A DNA stretch of 64,000 bases from Sediminitomix flava (GCF_003149185.1 NZ_QGDO01000004.1:329076-393075); one strand, 5' to 3'; positions 18,323 to 26,759 are shown, counted from the first letter of the stretch. Notes: generated by a model from the sequence alone, not told the origin. Translations and numbers: made by a program.

Positions 18323-20071
18323 ATGAAAAAAAGTAACAATAAATATATAATCCGAATACTGAAATCTCCTTTACCTTACATGTTTGTTGGAATTCTAATC
18401 GGATGGTTTCTAAACAGAAATTTTCAAGAAGAAAAATCGGATTCTCACCAACATAAAGCCACTGAGAAATCTCAAATTTGGACTTGTTCCATGCATCCTC
18501 AAATTCGTCAGAATGAACCCGGAAGCTGTCCGCTTTGCGGTATGGATCTAATTCCTCTCGAAGATGAATTAGTACATGAAGACCAAAGTACGATTCAACT
18601 TTCAGAAAATGCCATCAAACTTGCACAAGTACAAACAACAATCCTTCAGAAAGGAAAAGCAAGCAAAACACTTCGTCTGAATGGGAAAATCAAAATGGAT
18701 GAGCGTCGTAAATTTAGTCAGACCGCACACTTTTCAGGAAGAATTGAAAATCTGTATATCAATTTTACGGGTGAAAAAGTAAGAAAAGGACAACGTTTGG
18801 CTAGTATCTATTCACCACAGTTAGTGACGGCACAAAAAGAGTTATTTGAAGCACTCAAAGTAAAAGATAAACAACCTTACCTTCTCAATGCCTCAAGAGA
18901 AAAACTGAAGCGCTGGAAGCTTTCCGAACAGCAAATCAAGCAGATTGAAGAAAGCGGAAAAGTAATGACCAACTTCCCTATTTATGCCGATAGAAATGGT
19001 GTTGTCACTAAACTAGCAATTGCCAATGGCGATCATGTCATGGAAGGAAACGTATTGATGGAAATCGCTGATTTGGGTGAATTATGGGGAATGTTTGAAG
19101 CCTACGAGCAAGATTTGCCTTGGGTCAAAGAGGGAGATAAAATTGCCTTTACCGTCTCGGCATATCCATCTGATACTATAAAAGCAAAAATCAGTTATAT
19201 CGATCCTGTGGTAGATGCCAAAAGCAGAATTGCTCAAGTTCGGGTAGAAATTAAGAATCAAGACAAACGCTTAAAGCCCGAAATGTTTGCTGAAGGAATT
19301 ATCTATGCCGAACAGTATTTCAGAGAAAATCAATTGACCGTACCACAGTCTGCAATCATGTGGACAGGTGAGCGATCTGTGGCTTATGTGCAAACCCCGA
19401 ATACAAATGTTCCTTCATTTGAGATGAGAGAAGTTCTTTTGGGCGCTTCACTTGGGAAATCGTATGTGGTAAAAGGAGGCTTAAAAGAAGGCGACGCTGT
19501 CGTGACAAACGGAACATTCACCATAGACGCAGCCGCTCAATTGAGCAATAAAAACAGCATGATGAACCGTCTCTCTACCACAAAAGAAGAAGCTAAAAAT
19601 ACTACAGTCCAAAACTTCAAGGTTTCGAATACATTCAAAACACAGCTTTCGACCTTAACAAATGCTTATCTCCAATTCAAAGATGCACTTGTCAAATCAG
19701 ATGCTCAGTTAGCTTTCTCAAAAGTTGAAGCTATGCAAACTGCTTTCTCAAATATTGATATGAAATTACTAAAGGGCGAGGCACATATGGTATGGATGAA
19801 AGATGCTAAACGCATCCAAAAGCAGTTAGAAACGCTTAGTACCGAAAAAGATTTGGAGAAGCAACGTAAGACTTTCACTCAGCTTTCAGATATCTTGATT
19901 GCGACCAATAAAAGCTTTGGTTCGGTACGGACACTCTATCATCAGTTTTGCCCAATGGCTAATCAAGATAGTGGCGGACATTGGCTCAGTACCGAAGAAG
20001 AAATCGTAAATCCGTATTTTGGAGACATGATGCTAAACTGTGGCAATGTAGAAGAGGTTATTGAAAAATAA
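18323..20071 (+). CDS. cusB: CusB-like RND adaptor with metal-binding N-terminus and C-terminal DUF3347
   Basis: This periplasmic adaptor links the pump to the outer-membrane channel. An N-terminal membrane anchor (about residues 15-31) precedes a heavy-metal-binding domain with CSMHP and CPLCGMDLIP (Cys55, Met57, His58, Cys69, Cys72, Met74). Barrel-sandwich and beta-barrel adaptor domains follow (about 90-410; GEKVRKGQRLASIYSPQL). From about residue 430 to the end is a DUF3347 domain, recognisable by YHQFCPMA, NPYFGDMM and NCG. E. coli CusB lacks both terminal domains. The DUF3347 part closely resembles the separate lipoprotein two genes downstream. Cys, Met and His residues in both end domains suggest they pass copper-like ions along. 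Confidence 0.93.
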   Translation: MKKSNNKYIIRILKSPLPYMFVGILIGWFLNRNFQEEKSDSHQHKATEKSQIWTCSMHPQIRQNEPGSCPLCGMDLIPLEDELVHEDQSTIQLSENAIKLAQVQTTILQKGKASKTLRLNGKIKMDERRKFSQTAHFSGRIENLYINFTGEKVRKGQRLASIYSPQLVTAQKELFEALKVKDKQPYLLNASREKLKRWKLSEQQIKQIEESGKVMTNFPIYADRNGVVTKLAIANGDHVMEGNVLMEIADLGELWGMFEAYEQDLPWVKEGDKIAFTVSAYPSDTIKAKISYIDPVVDAKSRIAQVRVEIKNQDKRLKPEMFAEGIIYAEQYFRENQLTVPQSAIMWTGERSVAYVQTPNTNVPSFEMREVLLGASLGKSYVVKGGLKEGDAVVTNGTFTIDAAAQLSNKNSMMNRLSTTKEEAKNTTVQNFKVSNTFKTQLSTLTNAYLQFKDALVKSDAQLAFSKVEAMQTAFSNIDMKLLKGEAHMVWMKDAKRIQKQLETLSTEKDLEKQRKTFTQLSDILIATNKSFGSVRTLYHQFCPMANQDSGGHWLSTEEEIVNPYFGDMMLNCGNVEEVIEK

Positions 20072-20097
20072 ACTTAAAGGTCTAAACAAGTACAATC

Positions 20098-20238
20098 ATG
20101 AAAAACTGCTGTGAAGACTGCAATTGTGAAGAGAAAAAGAAAAGTCCAAACTACCTCAAAGTTCTGTTCTATGTCTTAGCCATCGGAATCGTTCTCAGTG
20201 TAATTGGCACAGATTTGTTTACATATTTATCAAAATAA
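20098..20238 (+). CDS. 46-residue Cys-rich single-pass membrane peptide in the efflux operon
   Basis: A short gene with an ATG at 20098 and TAA at 20236-20238, lying 26 nt after the adaptor and 15 nt before the DUF3347 lipoprotein. The N-terminus carries four cysteines in CCEDCNCEEKKK (Cys4, Cys5, Cys8, Cys10). It is followed by one hydrophobic helix (VLFYVLAIGIVLSVIGTDLF) of membrane-spanning length, and the protein ends YLSK. The positive cluster after the cysteines suggests a cytoplasmic N-terminus, so the thiols would face the cytoplasm. A soft-metal donor or accessory subunit for the pump is a plausible inference. I do not recognise the family. Confidence 0.72.
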   Translation: MKNCCEDCNCEEKKKSPNYLKVLFYVLAIGIVLSVIGTDLFTYLSK

Positions 20239-20253
20239 TAATTCTATAAAATC

Positions 20254-20712
20254 ATGAAGAAAACATTCAAACTTATTGTTTCAAGCTTATTCTTGGCTAT
20301 TGTTTTTACAAGTTGTACACAAGCACAAACTGAAAATAAAGTAAATGCTGCGGAAGTCGATACTTATTTAGCCATCAAAGATGCATTGGTAAAATCGGAC
20401 TTTGAAACGACAAAAACACTTGCGGCAAAATTGAATGGAGAAGCTTCGGAAGTCATCAAAACACAAGCTACGGCAATGGCTGAAGCGAGCGACTTGGAAA
20501 CTCAACGTACTGCTTTCAAATCATTATCAGATCAGTTACTAACAGAACTAGAAGCTAGCCCTATTGCAGGAAAGCCATTATATAAACAATACTGTCCTAT
20601 GGCATTCGAAAATACAGGAGCGGCTTGGGTTAGTGCTCAAAAGGAAGTTTATAATCCGTATTTTGGAGATATGATGCTTCGTTGTGGCAAAATGATTAAA
20701 GAGCTGAAATAA
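20254..20712 (+). CDS. DUF3347 lipoprotein, paralog of the adaptor C-terminus
   Basis: A 152-residue exported lipoprotein: signal peptide ending AIVFTSC, with the lipidated Cys at about residue 21. The mature part is a helical DUF3347 domain ending with YKQYCPMA, a Trp, then VYNPYFGDMMLRCG. The same set (YHQFCPMA, Trp, NPYFGDMMLNCG) ends the CusB-like adaptor upstream, so the two are related by duplication or fission. Two Cys and several Met residues are shared and could bind Cu(I). It is the last gene of the efflux operon and may be a periplasmic metal chaperone; that role is inferred. Confidence 0.88.
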   Translation: MKKTFKLIVSSLFLAIVFTSCTQAQTENKVNAAEVDTYLAIKDALVKSDFETTKTLAAKLNGEASEVIKTQATAMAEASDLETQRTAFKSLSDQLLTELEASPIAGKPLYKQYCPMAFENTGAAWVSAQKEVYNPYFGDMMLRCGKMIKELK

Positions 20713-20725
20713 ATACTAAAGTTCT

Positions 20726-20941
20726 TAAGTACTAGGACATAAGAAAATAGGTAAAACTATCCTTAGAGTTAACGAAGTGATCTAAGGATTTAGATATGAA
20801 AGTAAGAGTCTTCAGACTCGAAAAATATGTATAAAATCGAGCCTGAAGACTCTAGCTTCCATTTTTAGTTCGAAGATCGCTCCGCTAACTCTTCGAACAG
20901 AATACTATTATTTTACCAGAAATCATTTGTCCTAGTACTTA
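20726..20941. repeat. 216-bp fold-back (inverted repeat) element with internal stems
   Basis: The ends are inverted copies of a 14-nt sequence, TAAGTACTAGGACA at 20726-20739 and its complement at 20928-20941. The symmetry continues inward: GGTAAAA at 20750-20756 against TTTTACC at 20911-20917. Two side hairpins have related loops (20760-20788 with TCCTTAGA arms; 20868-20898 with GTTCGAAGA arms). A central stem has GAGTCTTCAGACTCGA at 20806-20821 against 20837-20852 (one mismatch). The whole folds as a clover shape. It contains no ORF. It could be a small non-autonomous mobile element, or a repeat acting as terminator between the convergent units. Confidence 0.8.
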
Positions 20942-20991
20942 TAAAATATCCCCCTCATGACTCTATTCTATATGAATCATGAGGTTTTACT

Positions 20992-21594
20992 TTATAGTAT
21001 AACTTCTTCTTTCTCTAAATCGTAATAATGGTCTTTTGCTTGACAAGTTAAAGGAGCGAACAATCCTGTCACTGCGTTTAAGCTTTTCATCGACTTACAT
21101 AAACAAGTTCCAAACTCTAGTACAAATCCACCTTTCGGAAAAGCATTTGAAATGGCTTTGCGGTCATCTTTTTGAACAGCAAATTTTCGAGTTCCTAGCA
21201 CATCCATATGTGCACCTACTTGCAATAAACCTGCTACTTCACTTTTATCCCAACGAGGTAGTAACTGCATATGGAAATCAATTGCCTCCATCATTACATT
21301 TACTCTGCCTTTTTCCACCCCCATCACACTCAAATAGTCTTTTATAGCCAAAGAACTACTGACTTGAAAAGCCCGATTTGCATCTGCATATAGCTCATGA
21401 AAGCCAATATCATGGAAAAGAGCTACTAAAGCCAACTCTTCATCATCATACGAAATAGACTTACTTTTCGCATATTTATTCCCTAAGAAATAAGTACGAA
21501 GCGAGTGGTTATATACATTTTTTGTGAGTGCCTGTGAAACTATTTCATTTGCCTCATTGACCAAGTTTGTATCGGGAAGAAGTAATTTCTGCAT
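20992..21594 (-). CDS. HD-domain metal-dependent hydrolase-like protein
   Basis: A 200-residue soluble protein with an HD-fold pattern: an early His (YNHSLRTYFLG, about residue 29), the metal-binding pair in LVALFHDIGFHELYAD (about residues 56-70), and a later IDFHMQ. Such arrangements occur in the cyanamide-hydratase-like and phosphohydrolase branches of the HD superfamily. The substrate cannot be assigned. It stands alone on the minus strand, between the fold-back element and the Ohr gene. A weak hairpin (CCTCATGA/TCATGAGG, about 20952-20983) follows its stop codon. Confidence 0.8.
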   Translation of the reverse strand: MQKLLLPDTNLVNEANEIVSQALTKNVYNHSLRTYFLGNKYAKSKSISYDDEELALVALFHDIGFHELYADANRAFQVSSSLAIKDYLSVMGVEKGRVNVMMEAIDFHMQLLPRWDKSEVAGLLQVGAHMDVLGTRKFAVQKDDRKAISNAFPKGGFVLEFGTCLCKSMKSLNAVTGLFAPLTCQAKDHYYDLEKEEVIL

Positions 21595-21635
21595 TATTCA
21601 GTGAAAAAGTGATTTTTACAAAATAGTAAAATCAT

Positions 21636-21670
21636 ACAAAAAAGGCGTAAAGAAACATCTTCTTTACGCC
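21636..21670 (-). terminator. Terminator after ohr
   Basis: GGCGTAAAGA at 21644-21653 pairs perfectly with TCTTTACGCC at 21661-21670. On the minus strand it is followed by a T-run, in the position expected for a rho-independent terminator of the peroxidase gene. Confidence 0.8.
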
Positions 21671-21710
21671 AAACTCTCATCAGTTTCAAGACTGAAATAT
21701 ATGCAGGTTA

Positions 21711-22139
21711 TTAGTTGTTCGTTGCTGTTACTTTCACTTCAATATTTCCTCTAGTTGCTTTAGAGTAAGGACATACTTGGTGAGCAGCTTCTGCCAAAGC
21801 TTGAGCTGTTTCCAAATCTACTTCTGGAATATTCACTTTTAAGTCTACCGCCAAGCCAAAACCCGACTCATCTTGTCCCAAATGTACGTCAGCTTCTACC
21901 GTAGTAGTGCCTGTCTTCACCTTCTGATTTCTGATCACCAAGTTCAATGCAGAATCAAAACATGCTGAATAGCCTGCTGCAAATAGTTGTTCTGGATTTG
22001 TAGCTCCTTCTTTCTCCGCACCACCCAAAGATTTAGGCATGCTCAGTGGCGTATCAATTACTCCGTCACTAGTGACTACTTTACCATCTCTTCCTCCTAC
22101 TGCTTTAGCGTTTGCTGTGTACAATGTTTTAAATGCCAT
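21711..22139 (-). CDS. ohr: Organic hydroperoxide resistance protein, Ohr/OsmC family
   Basis: A 142-residue thiol peroxidase that reduces organic hydroperoxides in the cytoplasm. The two catalytic cysteines are visible at residue 60 (GYSACFDSAL) and residue 123 (HQVCPYSKATRGN). The active-site partners in the family (Arg near residue 17, Glu at about 50 in NPEQLFAAGY) are also present. Length is standard. No OhrR-type regulator adjoins it. Ohr rather than OsmC is favoured by the N-terminal LYTANAKAVGGRDGKV and by the length. Confidence 0.95.
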   Translation of the reverse strand: MAFKTLYTANAKAVGGRDGKVVTSDGVIDTPLSMPKSLGGAEKEGATNPEQLFAAGYSACFDSALNLVIRNQKVKTGTTTVEADVHLGQDESGFGLAVDLKVNIPEVDLETAQALAEAAHQVCPYSKATRGNIEVKVTATNN

Positions 22140-22262
22140 TTCCTTATCTATTTATATTTTTCAAGATTATATCGTGCGCGATTTATATATAATACAGAAA
22201 ACAGACGGAAAAGGTTTTGAAAAAAGTAAAATAAATAATGAAAGACTTGAAAATGAATGAAT

Positions 22263-22826
22263 TTAACGAGAGAAAAAGTCTTTAGGAAAGCCTGTTGTTG
22301 GGTCAATTTCTTCTACAAAGTCAGAATTAGTTTTCTCTATTTGAGTTTCAAAGACTTTCTTCCAATGCTCTTTTCGGTAAGCAAAAAATATAATCCCGAC
22401 AAGCATTACAGCTGTTGTTGCAAATGTCATTCCTTCCCAAATTGAAACCCCAGCAACCTTTACTCTAACAAATAATTCGGCCACAAAAGCCGCATACAGG
22501 CCAATCACTGACCAATACATAAATGAGAAGTGAAGATATTTCCAATTCTTGATATATTTTTTCAAGAATATTGGCAGCATACCTACCGAAAGGGTAACCA
22601 AACTTATTATGGTTGTTACGTGAAATGGTCCAAAACCACCAAAAAGACGGTAAATCATAAATGCAGTAGCAATCACAGTTAGCATGCCCAGCACGTAAAT
22701 GTAGCCTGAAACCTTATGGAGTTTAGTTCCTTTTTTTAAGATAAGAATTAACGTACCGTAGAATAATGAGAAACATGCAGCGACCAGATGAACCAGCCCG
22801 ATGTGATCTGCATAGAGTGATGCCAT
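22263..22826 (-). CDS. DUF2306-family membrane protein
   Basis: A 187-residue integral membrane protein with about five hydrophobic helices. It shows the family pattern of a first helix (IGLVHLVAACFSLFYGTLILIL), then a charged turn with TKLHKVSGYIYVLGM, and a later HFSFMYWSVIGLY with a conserved His and Tyr. The function of DUF2306 is not known to me; the conserved His residues in helices are reminiscent of heme-binding membrane proteins, but that is a guess. It stands alone on the minus strand between ohr and the hydrolase-like gene. Confidence 0.8.
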   Translation of the reverse strand: MASLYADHIGLVHLVAACFSLFYGTLILILKKGTKLHKVSGYIYVLGMLTVIATAFMIYRLFGGFGPFHVTTIISLVTLSVGMLPIFLKKYIKNWKYLHFSFMYWSVIGLYAAFVAELFVRVKVAGVSIWEGMTFATTAVMLVGIIFFAYRKEHWKKVFETQIEKTNSDFVEEIDPTTGFPKDFFSR

Positions 22827-22997
22827 TTTTTATTTGGGTATTATTACAATGATTATTATGAAAAAATAGTCTTCTTGGGTTTAAAGTAGGAATTATTCTC
22901 TAGAAAGGAAAATTGAACTTCAAATCAATTTAGCTTATAAAGAAAATAAAAAATGAGGTATAAATCAAAGTTCTGACCTATACCCCATCTCAAATGA

Positions 22998-23792
22998 TCA
23001 ATTACCTTTCAACTGATCTAGAATAGGATGCAACCAAGTCAAATTGATGGGATGCTTTGTATCATACTGACTGTAGTCTTTTTCAAGATCAAAGGCTGCT
23101 TTATTGTGCGGTTGTTGATTGATAAATACATCATGCAAACACCATTGAGCTTCAGCCTCACAAGGACTTTCTACTCTCAATAAAATATGCTCAAATTTTT
23201 CTGGATAATGTTCTGCAAAAGCAATCATACTCTCATGATTTGCAGAATAGGTGTTGGTAAGCGTATCCAATGCCGAAATACTGTATCCCTTTTTAAGATA
23301 ATCCAACGAAGCATCTGAGAAAGCATTCTCATTTTCTCCTATTCCTCCATCTAAATTGACATAGAGTACTTTCTCTTTTAGCTGCTCATTCAAATCAGAG
23401 ACTTGAAGATGTCTGAAAAAGATATGTGCAGGAAATGAACCACTCGAATGAGCTACAACCACTAACTCAGACACATTTCCAACCTCCTTAAATTCATCAA
23501 ATAATGCTGAAATAGTAAGCTCTTGGCTATTGTAAAAAACTTCTTTAGGACCTTTAAAGACAAAAATATTGGAAAAAGTATCCTTTACTTCTTCATCTTT
23601 TAGCATTTCCATTGCCCACGTTTCTGCCCAATTTTGTTCAACGGAGTAACCAGGGAATAAAACCATGATTGGCTTTACTTCATCAGAGACTACTAATCTT
23701 GACAAAGTTTCATTTACACGATAAGATTGCGCATGTGTGATACTGCTCACTGCACAAAAAAGTAATAGTGATGTTAGTGTCGATAATCTCAT
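22998..23792 (-). CDS. Exported alpha/beta-hydrolase-like protein
   Basis: A 264-residue protein with a cleavable signal peptide (TLTSLLLFCAVSSITHAQ). An early strand-turn, KPIMVLFPGYS, looks like the oxyanion region, and LVVVAHSSGSFPAHI around residue 117 fits a nucleophile elbow (G/AHSxG with Ser). The VLYVNLDGG strand also fits the fold, and a late LTWLHPI could supply the His. Overall identity to named esterases is not apparent, so substrate and activity are unknown. It lies 25 nt upstream of, and in no obvious operon with, the following acetyltransferase. Confidence 0.65.
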   Translation of the reverse strand: MRLSTLTSLLLFCAVSSITHAQSYRVNETLSRLVVSDEVKPIMVLFPGYSVEQNWAETWAMEMLKDEEVKDTFSNIFVFKGPKEVFYNSQELTISALFDEFKEVGNVSELVVVAHSSGSFPAHIFFRHLQVSDLNEQLKEKVLYVNLDGGIGENENAFSDASLDYLKKGYSISALDTLTNTYSANHESMIAFAEHYPEKFEHILLRVESPCEAEAQWCLHDVFINQQPHNKAAFDLEKDYSQYDTKHPINLTWLHPILDQLKGN

Positions 23793-23816
23793 AAAAAATG
23801 TTAGTGTGTGTTGATA

Positions 23817-24344
23817 TTAGTCGTCTTTTAGAAGACCATAATAATGATCATCATAAAATTGTCCATTCTTAAAAATGGCTTTTCTTCCGATTCCTTCAAA
23901 TGTAAAACCTGCTTTCTCCATCACCTTTACAGATGATTTATTGTAGGCTATAACCGATGAAAATAAGCGATTTATATCAAAATTTTGCCATGCATAAGCA
24001 CAAATTTTTCGCAAAGCGGCCGTAGCAATGCCTTTTCCCCAATAAGCTTCGCCTAACCAATAACCTACTTTCATTGATTTTGCATAAATATCGGCTTGTG
24101 GAATTAGGGATATAATACCTACCAATACTCCCTCCCATTCTATGGCAAATGTACAAGTCTTCTCTTCTGACTCTGTTAAAGTCAAAAAGCGTTTTGCATC
24201 GTCCAATGTGTATGGAAAAGGAAAAAAATCAGGTAAGTTATCAAAAATCTTCTTGTTGTCAGCTATCTCTTGTAGCGGCTTCATATCCCGCTCATTCAGC
24301 CTACGCAATCGGATTTCAACAGGTCGGTTTGTTTTCATTTTCAT
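23817..24344 (-). CDS. GNAT-family N-acetyltransferase, RimJ/RimL type
   Basis: A 175-residue acetyltransferase using acetyl-CoA. I start at the ATG at 24344 because the longer frame opens only with TTG. Features of the RimJ/L branch are the N-terminal IRLRRLNERDMKPLQEIA, the acetyl-CoA loop GYWLGEAYWGKGIATAAL, and the C-terminal AYNKSSVKVMEKAGFTFEGI followed by YDDHYYGLL. Substrates in this branch include ribosomal protein N-termini and small amines or antibiotics; the target here cannot be told. A second protein of this family lies at 44345-44881. Confidence 0.92.
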   Translation of the reverse strand: MKMKTNRPVEIRLRRLNERDMKPLQEIADNKKIFDNLPDFFPFPYTLDDAKRFLTLTESEEKTCTFAIEWEGVLVGIISLIPQADIYAKSMKVGYWLGEAYWGKGIATAALRKICAYAWQNFDINRLFSSVIAYNKSSVKVMEKAGFTFEGIGRKAIFKNGQFYDDHYYGLLKDD

Positions 24345-24430
24345 TCGTTGATAATCATAAGAAATATACAATCACAACGTTTAAAATTATAGTAAGAATA
24401 CAATTTTTTTACCACAAGACCTCAAAGACT

Positions 24431-24967
24431 TTGAAAAATACCTTACTAGACCTACAGCTGCTACAATGTGATGCTAAAATCAGCAAAGACAAACACTTCA
24501 CTGCTGCCGAACGAAAAAGCAGTTACAACAAAAAACTTGGTGTTTCAGTCATTCTTATCAATGTTTTGATTGGCTCTACACTTATCGAATACTTCCCTGA
24601 GGGTTTTGGTAAGCAGCTTTTCATCAGTGCAATTTCATTCTTTGCAGCTTCTTTTGCTGCTATCCAAACCTTTTTCAACTTCTCCAAAGATGTAGAAAAC
24701 CATCGGAAAATTGGAAACGGATATCTTGAAGTTGTAAGAGAAATTGACCGATTGATTGCTTCTTTTTACGATGGACTTACCAGTGAAAAAAGTATACAGA
24801 ATTCACACGATAAGCTCATTCAGAAGTATTTCAAAATTAATAAAGAGGCCGAAGTTTGTCCCAATGCACCTTCTGATTATCAAAAAGCATTCAAAAAAAA
24901 TAAGGATACTAAGGAATCTCTGATCAAACTGAAAGAACAACGCCAACAGCTTGAAGTAGAAGCTTAA
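24431..24967 (+). CDS. Orphan SLATT-type two-helix membrane protein
   Basis: About 178 residues from a TTG at 24431. I chose this start because the upstream frame overlaps the opposite-strand acetyltransferase gene and has no membrane-protein character, and there is no ATG between. An amphipathic N-terminus with AAERKSSYNKKLG precedes two closely spaced membrane helices (VSVILINVLIGSTLIEYF and LFISAISFFAASFAAIQTFF). A long helical tail follows (DVENHRKIGNGYLEVVREID; SLIKLKEQRQQLEVEA). This is the layout of SLATT domains, 2-TM effectors often paired with nucleotide-sensing or SLOG proteins in defence. No such partner lies next to it here. The start codon is uncertain. Confidence 0.72.
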   Translation: MKNTLLDLQLLQCDAKISKDKHFTAAERKSSYNKKLGVSVILINVLIGSTLIEYFPEGFGKQLFISAISFFAASFAAIQTFFNFSKDVENHRKIGNGYLEVVREIDRLIASFYDGLTSEKSIQNSHDKLIQKYFKINKEAEVCPNAPSDYQKAFKKNKDTKESLIKLKEQRQQLEVEA

Positions 24968-25050
24968 ATTCACAAGATAGAAGGTTTGAATTTTCTTGGT
25001 TGAAATGTAACTTCCCATAAATCACTTTTCACAACATAGATATACACAAG

Positions 25051-26697
25051 ATGAAACCTAATATCATATTCGCCTTAATGGCAGCTTGTGGACTCATGTT
25101 CTCTGCCTGTAGTAATTCAAAAAAAGATACCAAACAGACCGAAAACATGGACGCTAAATACGAAGAACTCGCTACCTATGCTGATTTCACCTTGAAAGCC
25201 AATCTATCGCAGCTTTCAGACAATCAGAAAAAAATGATTCCTCTGATGATTGATGCCGCAAAAATCATGGATGAATTATTTTGGAGACAAGCATACGGAG
25301 ACAAAGAAACTTTACTAGGAGAAATTAAAGATCCTGTACTAAAGCAATATGCAGAAATAAACTATGGTCCTTGGGATCGTTTGAATGGAAATGAACCTTT
25401 CTTGGAAGGTGTTGGTCCTAAACCAAAAGGAGCCAAGTTCTACCCATTAGATATGACAAAATCAGAGTTTGATGCTTTTGTTGCTGAAGATAAGTTGAGT
25501 CTTTACACCATCATCAATCGAAATGATCAAGGTTTATTGGAAAGTATTCCTTATTCGAAATTCTATGAAGCGGAGTTACAAAAAACAGCTGAATTACTTC
25601 GTCAGGCAGCCGAACTAGCTGAATCTGAAAGCTTCAAAACTTACCTTTCTCTACGTGCTGATGCCTTACTTTCCAACGAGTATTTTGAGTCTGATATGGC
25701 TTGGATGAGCATGAGAGATAACAAAATGGATTTGGTTATCGGTCCTATCGAAAACTATGAAGATAAACTTTATGGTGCTAAAGCGGCTTTTGAAGCATAC
25801 GTATTGATCAAAGATATGGAATGGTCTAAGAAGCTTGAGAAATATGCGAGCTTCCTTCCTGAGTTACAAAAAGGACTTCCTGCCGATGAAAAATACAAAC
25901 AAGATGAAATCGGTACAGACTCTGATCTTGGAGCTTATGATATAGTCTACTATGCAGGAGACTGTAATGCTGGTAGTAAAACGATAGCCATCAACCTTCC
26001 AAATGATGAAAAAGTACAACAACAGAAAGGTACTCGTCGTGTTCAGTTGAAAAATGCGATGCAAGCGAAATTTGAGAAGATTATGGCTCCAATTTCAGAA
26101 GTACTTATCGACCCTTCGCAACGTCAGCATGTAACCTTCGATGCATTTTTTGCCAATACCATGTTCCACGAAGTAGCACACGGACTTGGAATCAAAAATA
26201 CAATTACAGGAAAAGGTACCGTAAGAGATGCTCTGAAAGAACACTCTTCCGCTCTTGAAGAAGGAAAGGCTGATATCTTAGGACTTTATATGGTTCAACA
26301 ACTGCATCAGAAAGGAGAAGTAGCTGGAGATATGAAAGATTATTACACGACATTCCTTGCAGGTATCTTCCGCTCTGTTCGATTTGGTGCAGCTAGTGCC
26401 CATGGTGTTGCCAACATGATTCGTTTCAATTTCTTCAAGAATAATGGTGCTTTTGAACGAAATGCAGATACGGGATTGTACAAAGTAAATTATGAAAAAA
26501 TGGAAGAAGCTATGAATGCTCTTTCGAGAAAGATTTTGCAGGTACAAGGTGATGGAAGCTATGAAGAAGCAACTGAAATGATCCAAAATTTAGGAATAGT
26601 GGATGATGAACTTCAAGCTGATTTAGAGAAATTGGGTGATGCTGGTATTCCTACCGATATCGTTTTCCAACAAGGTGTGAAAACATTGGGATTGTAA
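25051..26697 (+). CDS. M49-like zinc metallopeptidase lipoprotein
   Basis: A 548-residue lipoprotein: signal peptide ending LMFSAC, with Cys20 as lipid anchor. The C-terminal half carries FHEVAHGLG, an HExxH zinc motif at about residues 375-379. Further on, LEEGKADILGLYMV supplies the third-ligand Glu in an EExxAD setting. This pairing matches the dipeptidyl-peptidase III/M49-like group found in Bacteroidota, although true DPP III has HExxGH with one extra residue. It probably trims peptides at the cell surface or in the periplasm. It is monocistronic, with a hairpin terminator downstream. Databases have sometimes given members unrelated names; the zinc motif is the firm evidence. Confidence 0.85.
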   Translation: MKPNIIFALMAACGLMFSACSNSKKDTKQTENMDAKYEELATYADFTLKANLSQLSDNQKKMIPLMIDAAKIMDELFWRQAYGDKETLLGEIKDPVLKQYAEINYGPWDRLNGNEPFLEGVGPKPKGAKFYPLDMTKSEFDAFVAEDKLSLYTIINRNDQGLLESIPYSKFYEAELQKTAELLRQAAELAESESFKTYLSLRADALLSNEYFESDMAWMSMRDNKMDLVIGPIENYEDKLYGAKAAFEAYVLIKDMEWSKKLEKYASFLPELQKGLPADEKYKQDEIGTDSDLGAYDIVYYAGDCNAGSKTIAINLPNDEKVQQQKGTRRVQLKNAMQAKFEKIMAPISEVLIDPSQRQHVTFDAFFANTMFHEVAHGLGIKNTITGKGTVRDALKEHSSALEEGKADILGLYMVQQLHQKGEVAGDMKDYYTTFLAGIFRSVRFGAASAHGVANMIRFNFFKNNGAFERNADTGLYKVNYEKMEEAMNALSRKILQVQGDGSYEEATEMIQNLGIVDDELQADLEKLGDAGIPTDIVFQQGVKTLGL

Positions 26698-26719
26698 TTA
26701 TCAAACTTACGATTCTAAT

Positions 26720-26759
26720 AAAAAGTCAATCATAAACTATGGTTGGCTTTTTGTTTTTT
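26720..26759. terminator. Terminator between convergent genes
   Basis: AAAAGTCAAT at 26721-26730 pairs (with two G-U wobbles) with GTTGGCTTTT at 26742-26751, followed by a T-run. It can serve the peptidase gene on the plus strand and, with A-rich flanks, also the opposite gene. Confidence 0.65.

Noticed and set aside
24149-24430. N-terminal extension of the SLATT frame back to 24149
   Set aside because: It would lie antisense inside the acetyltransferase gene and adds residues with no family character; the 2-TM part starts after 24431.
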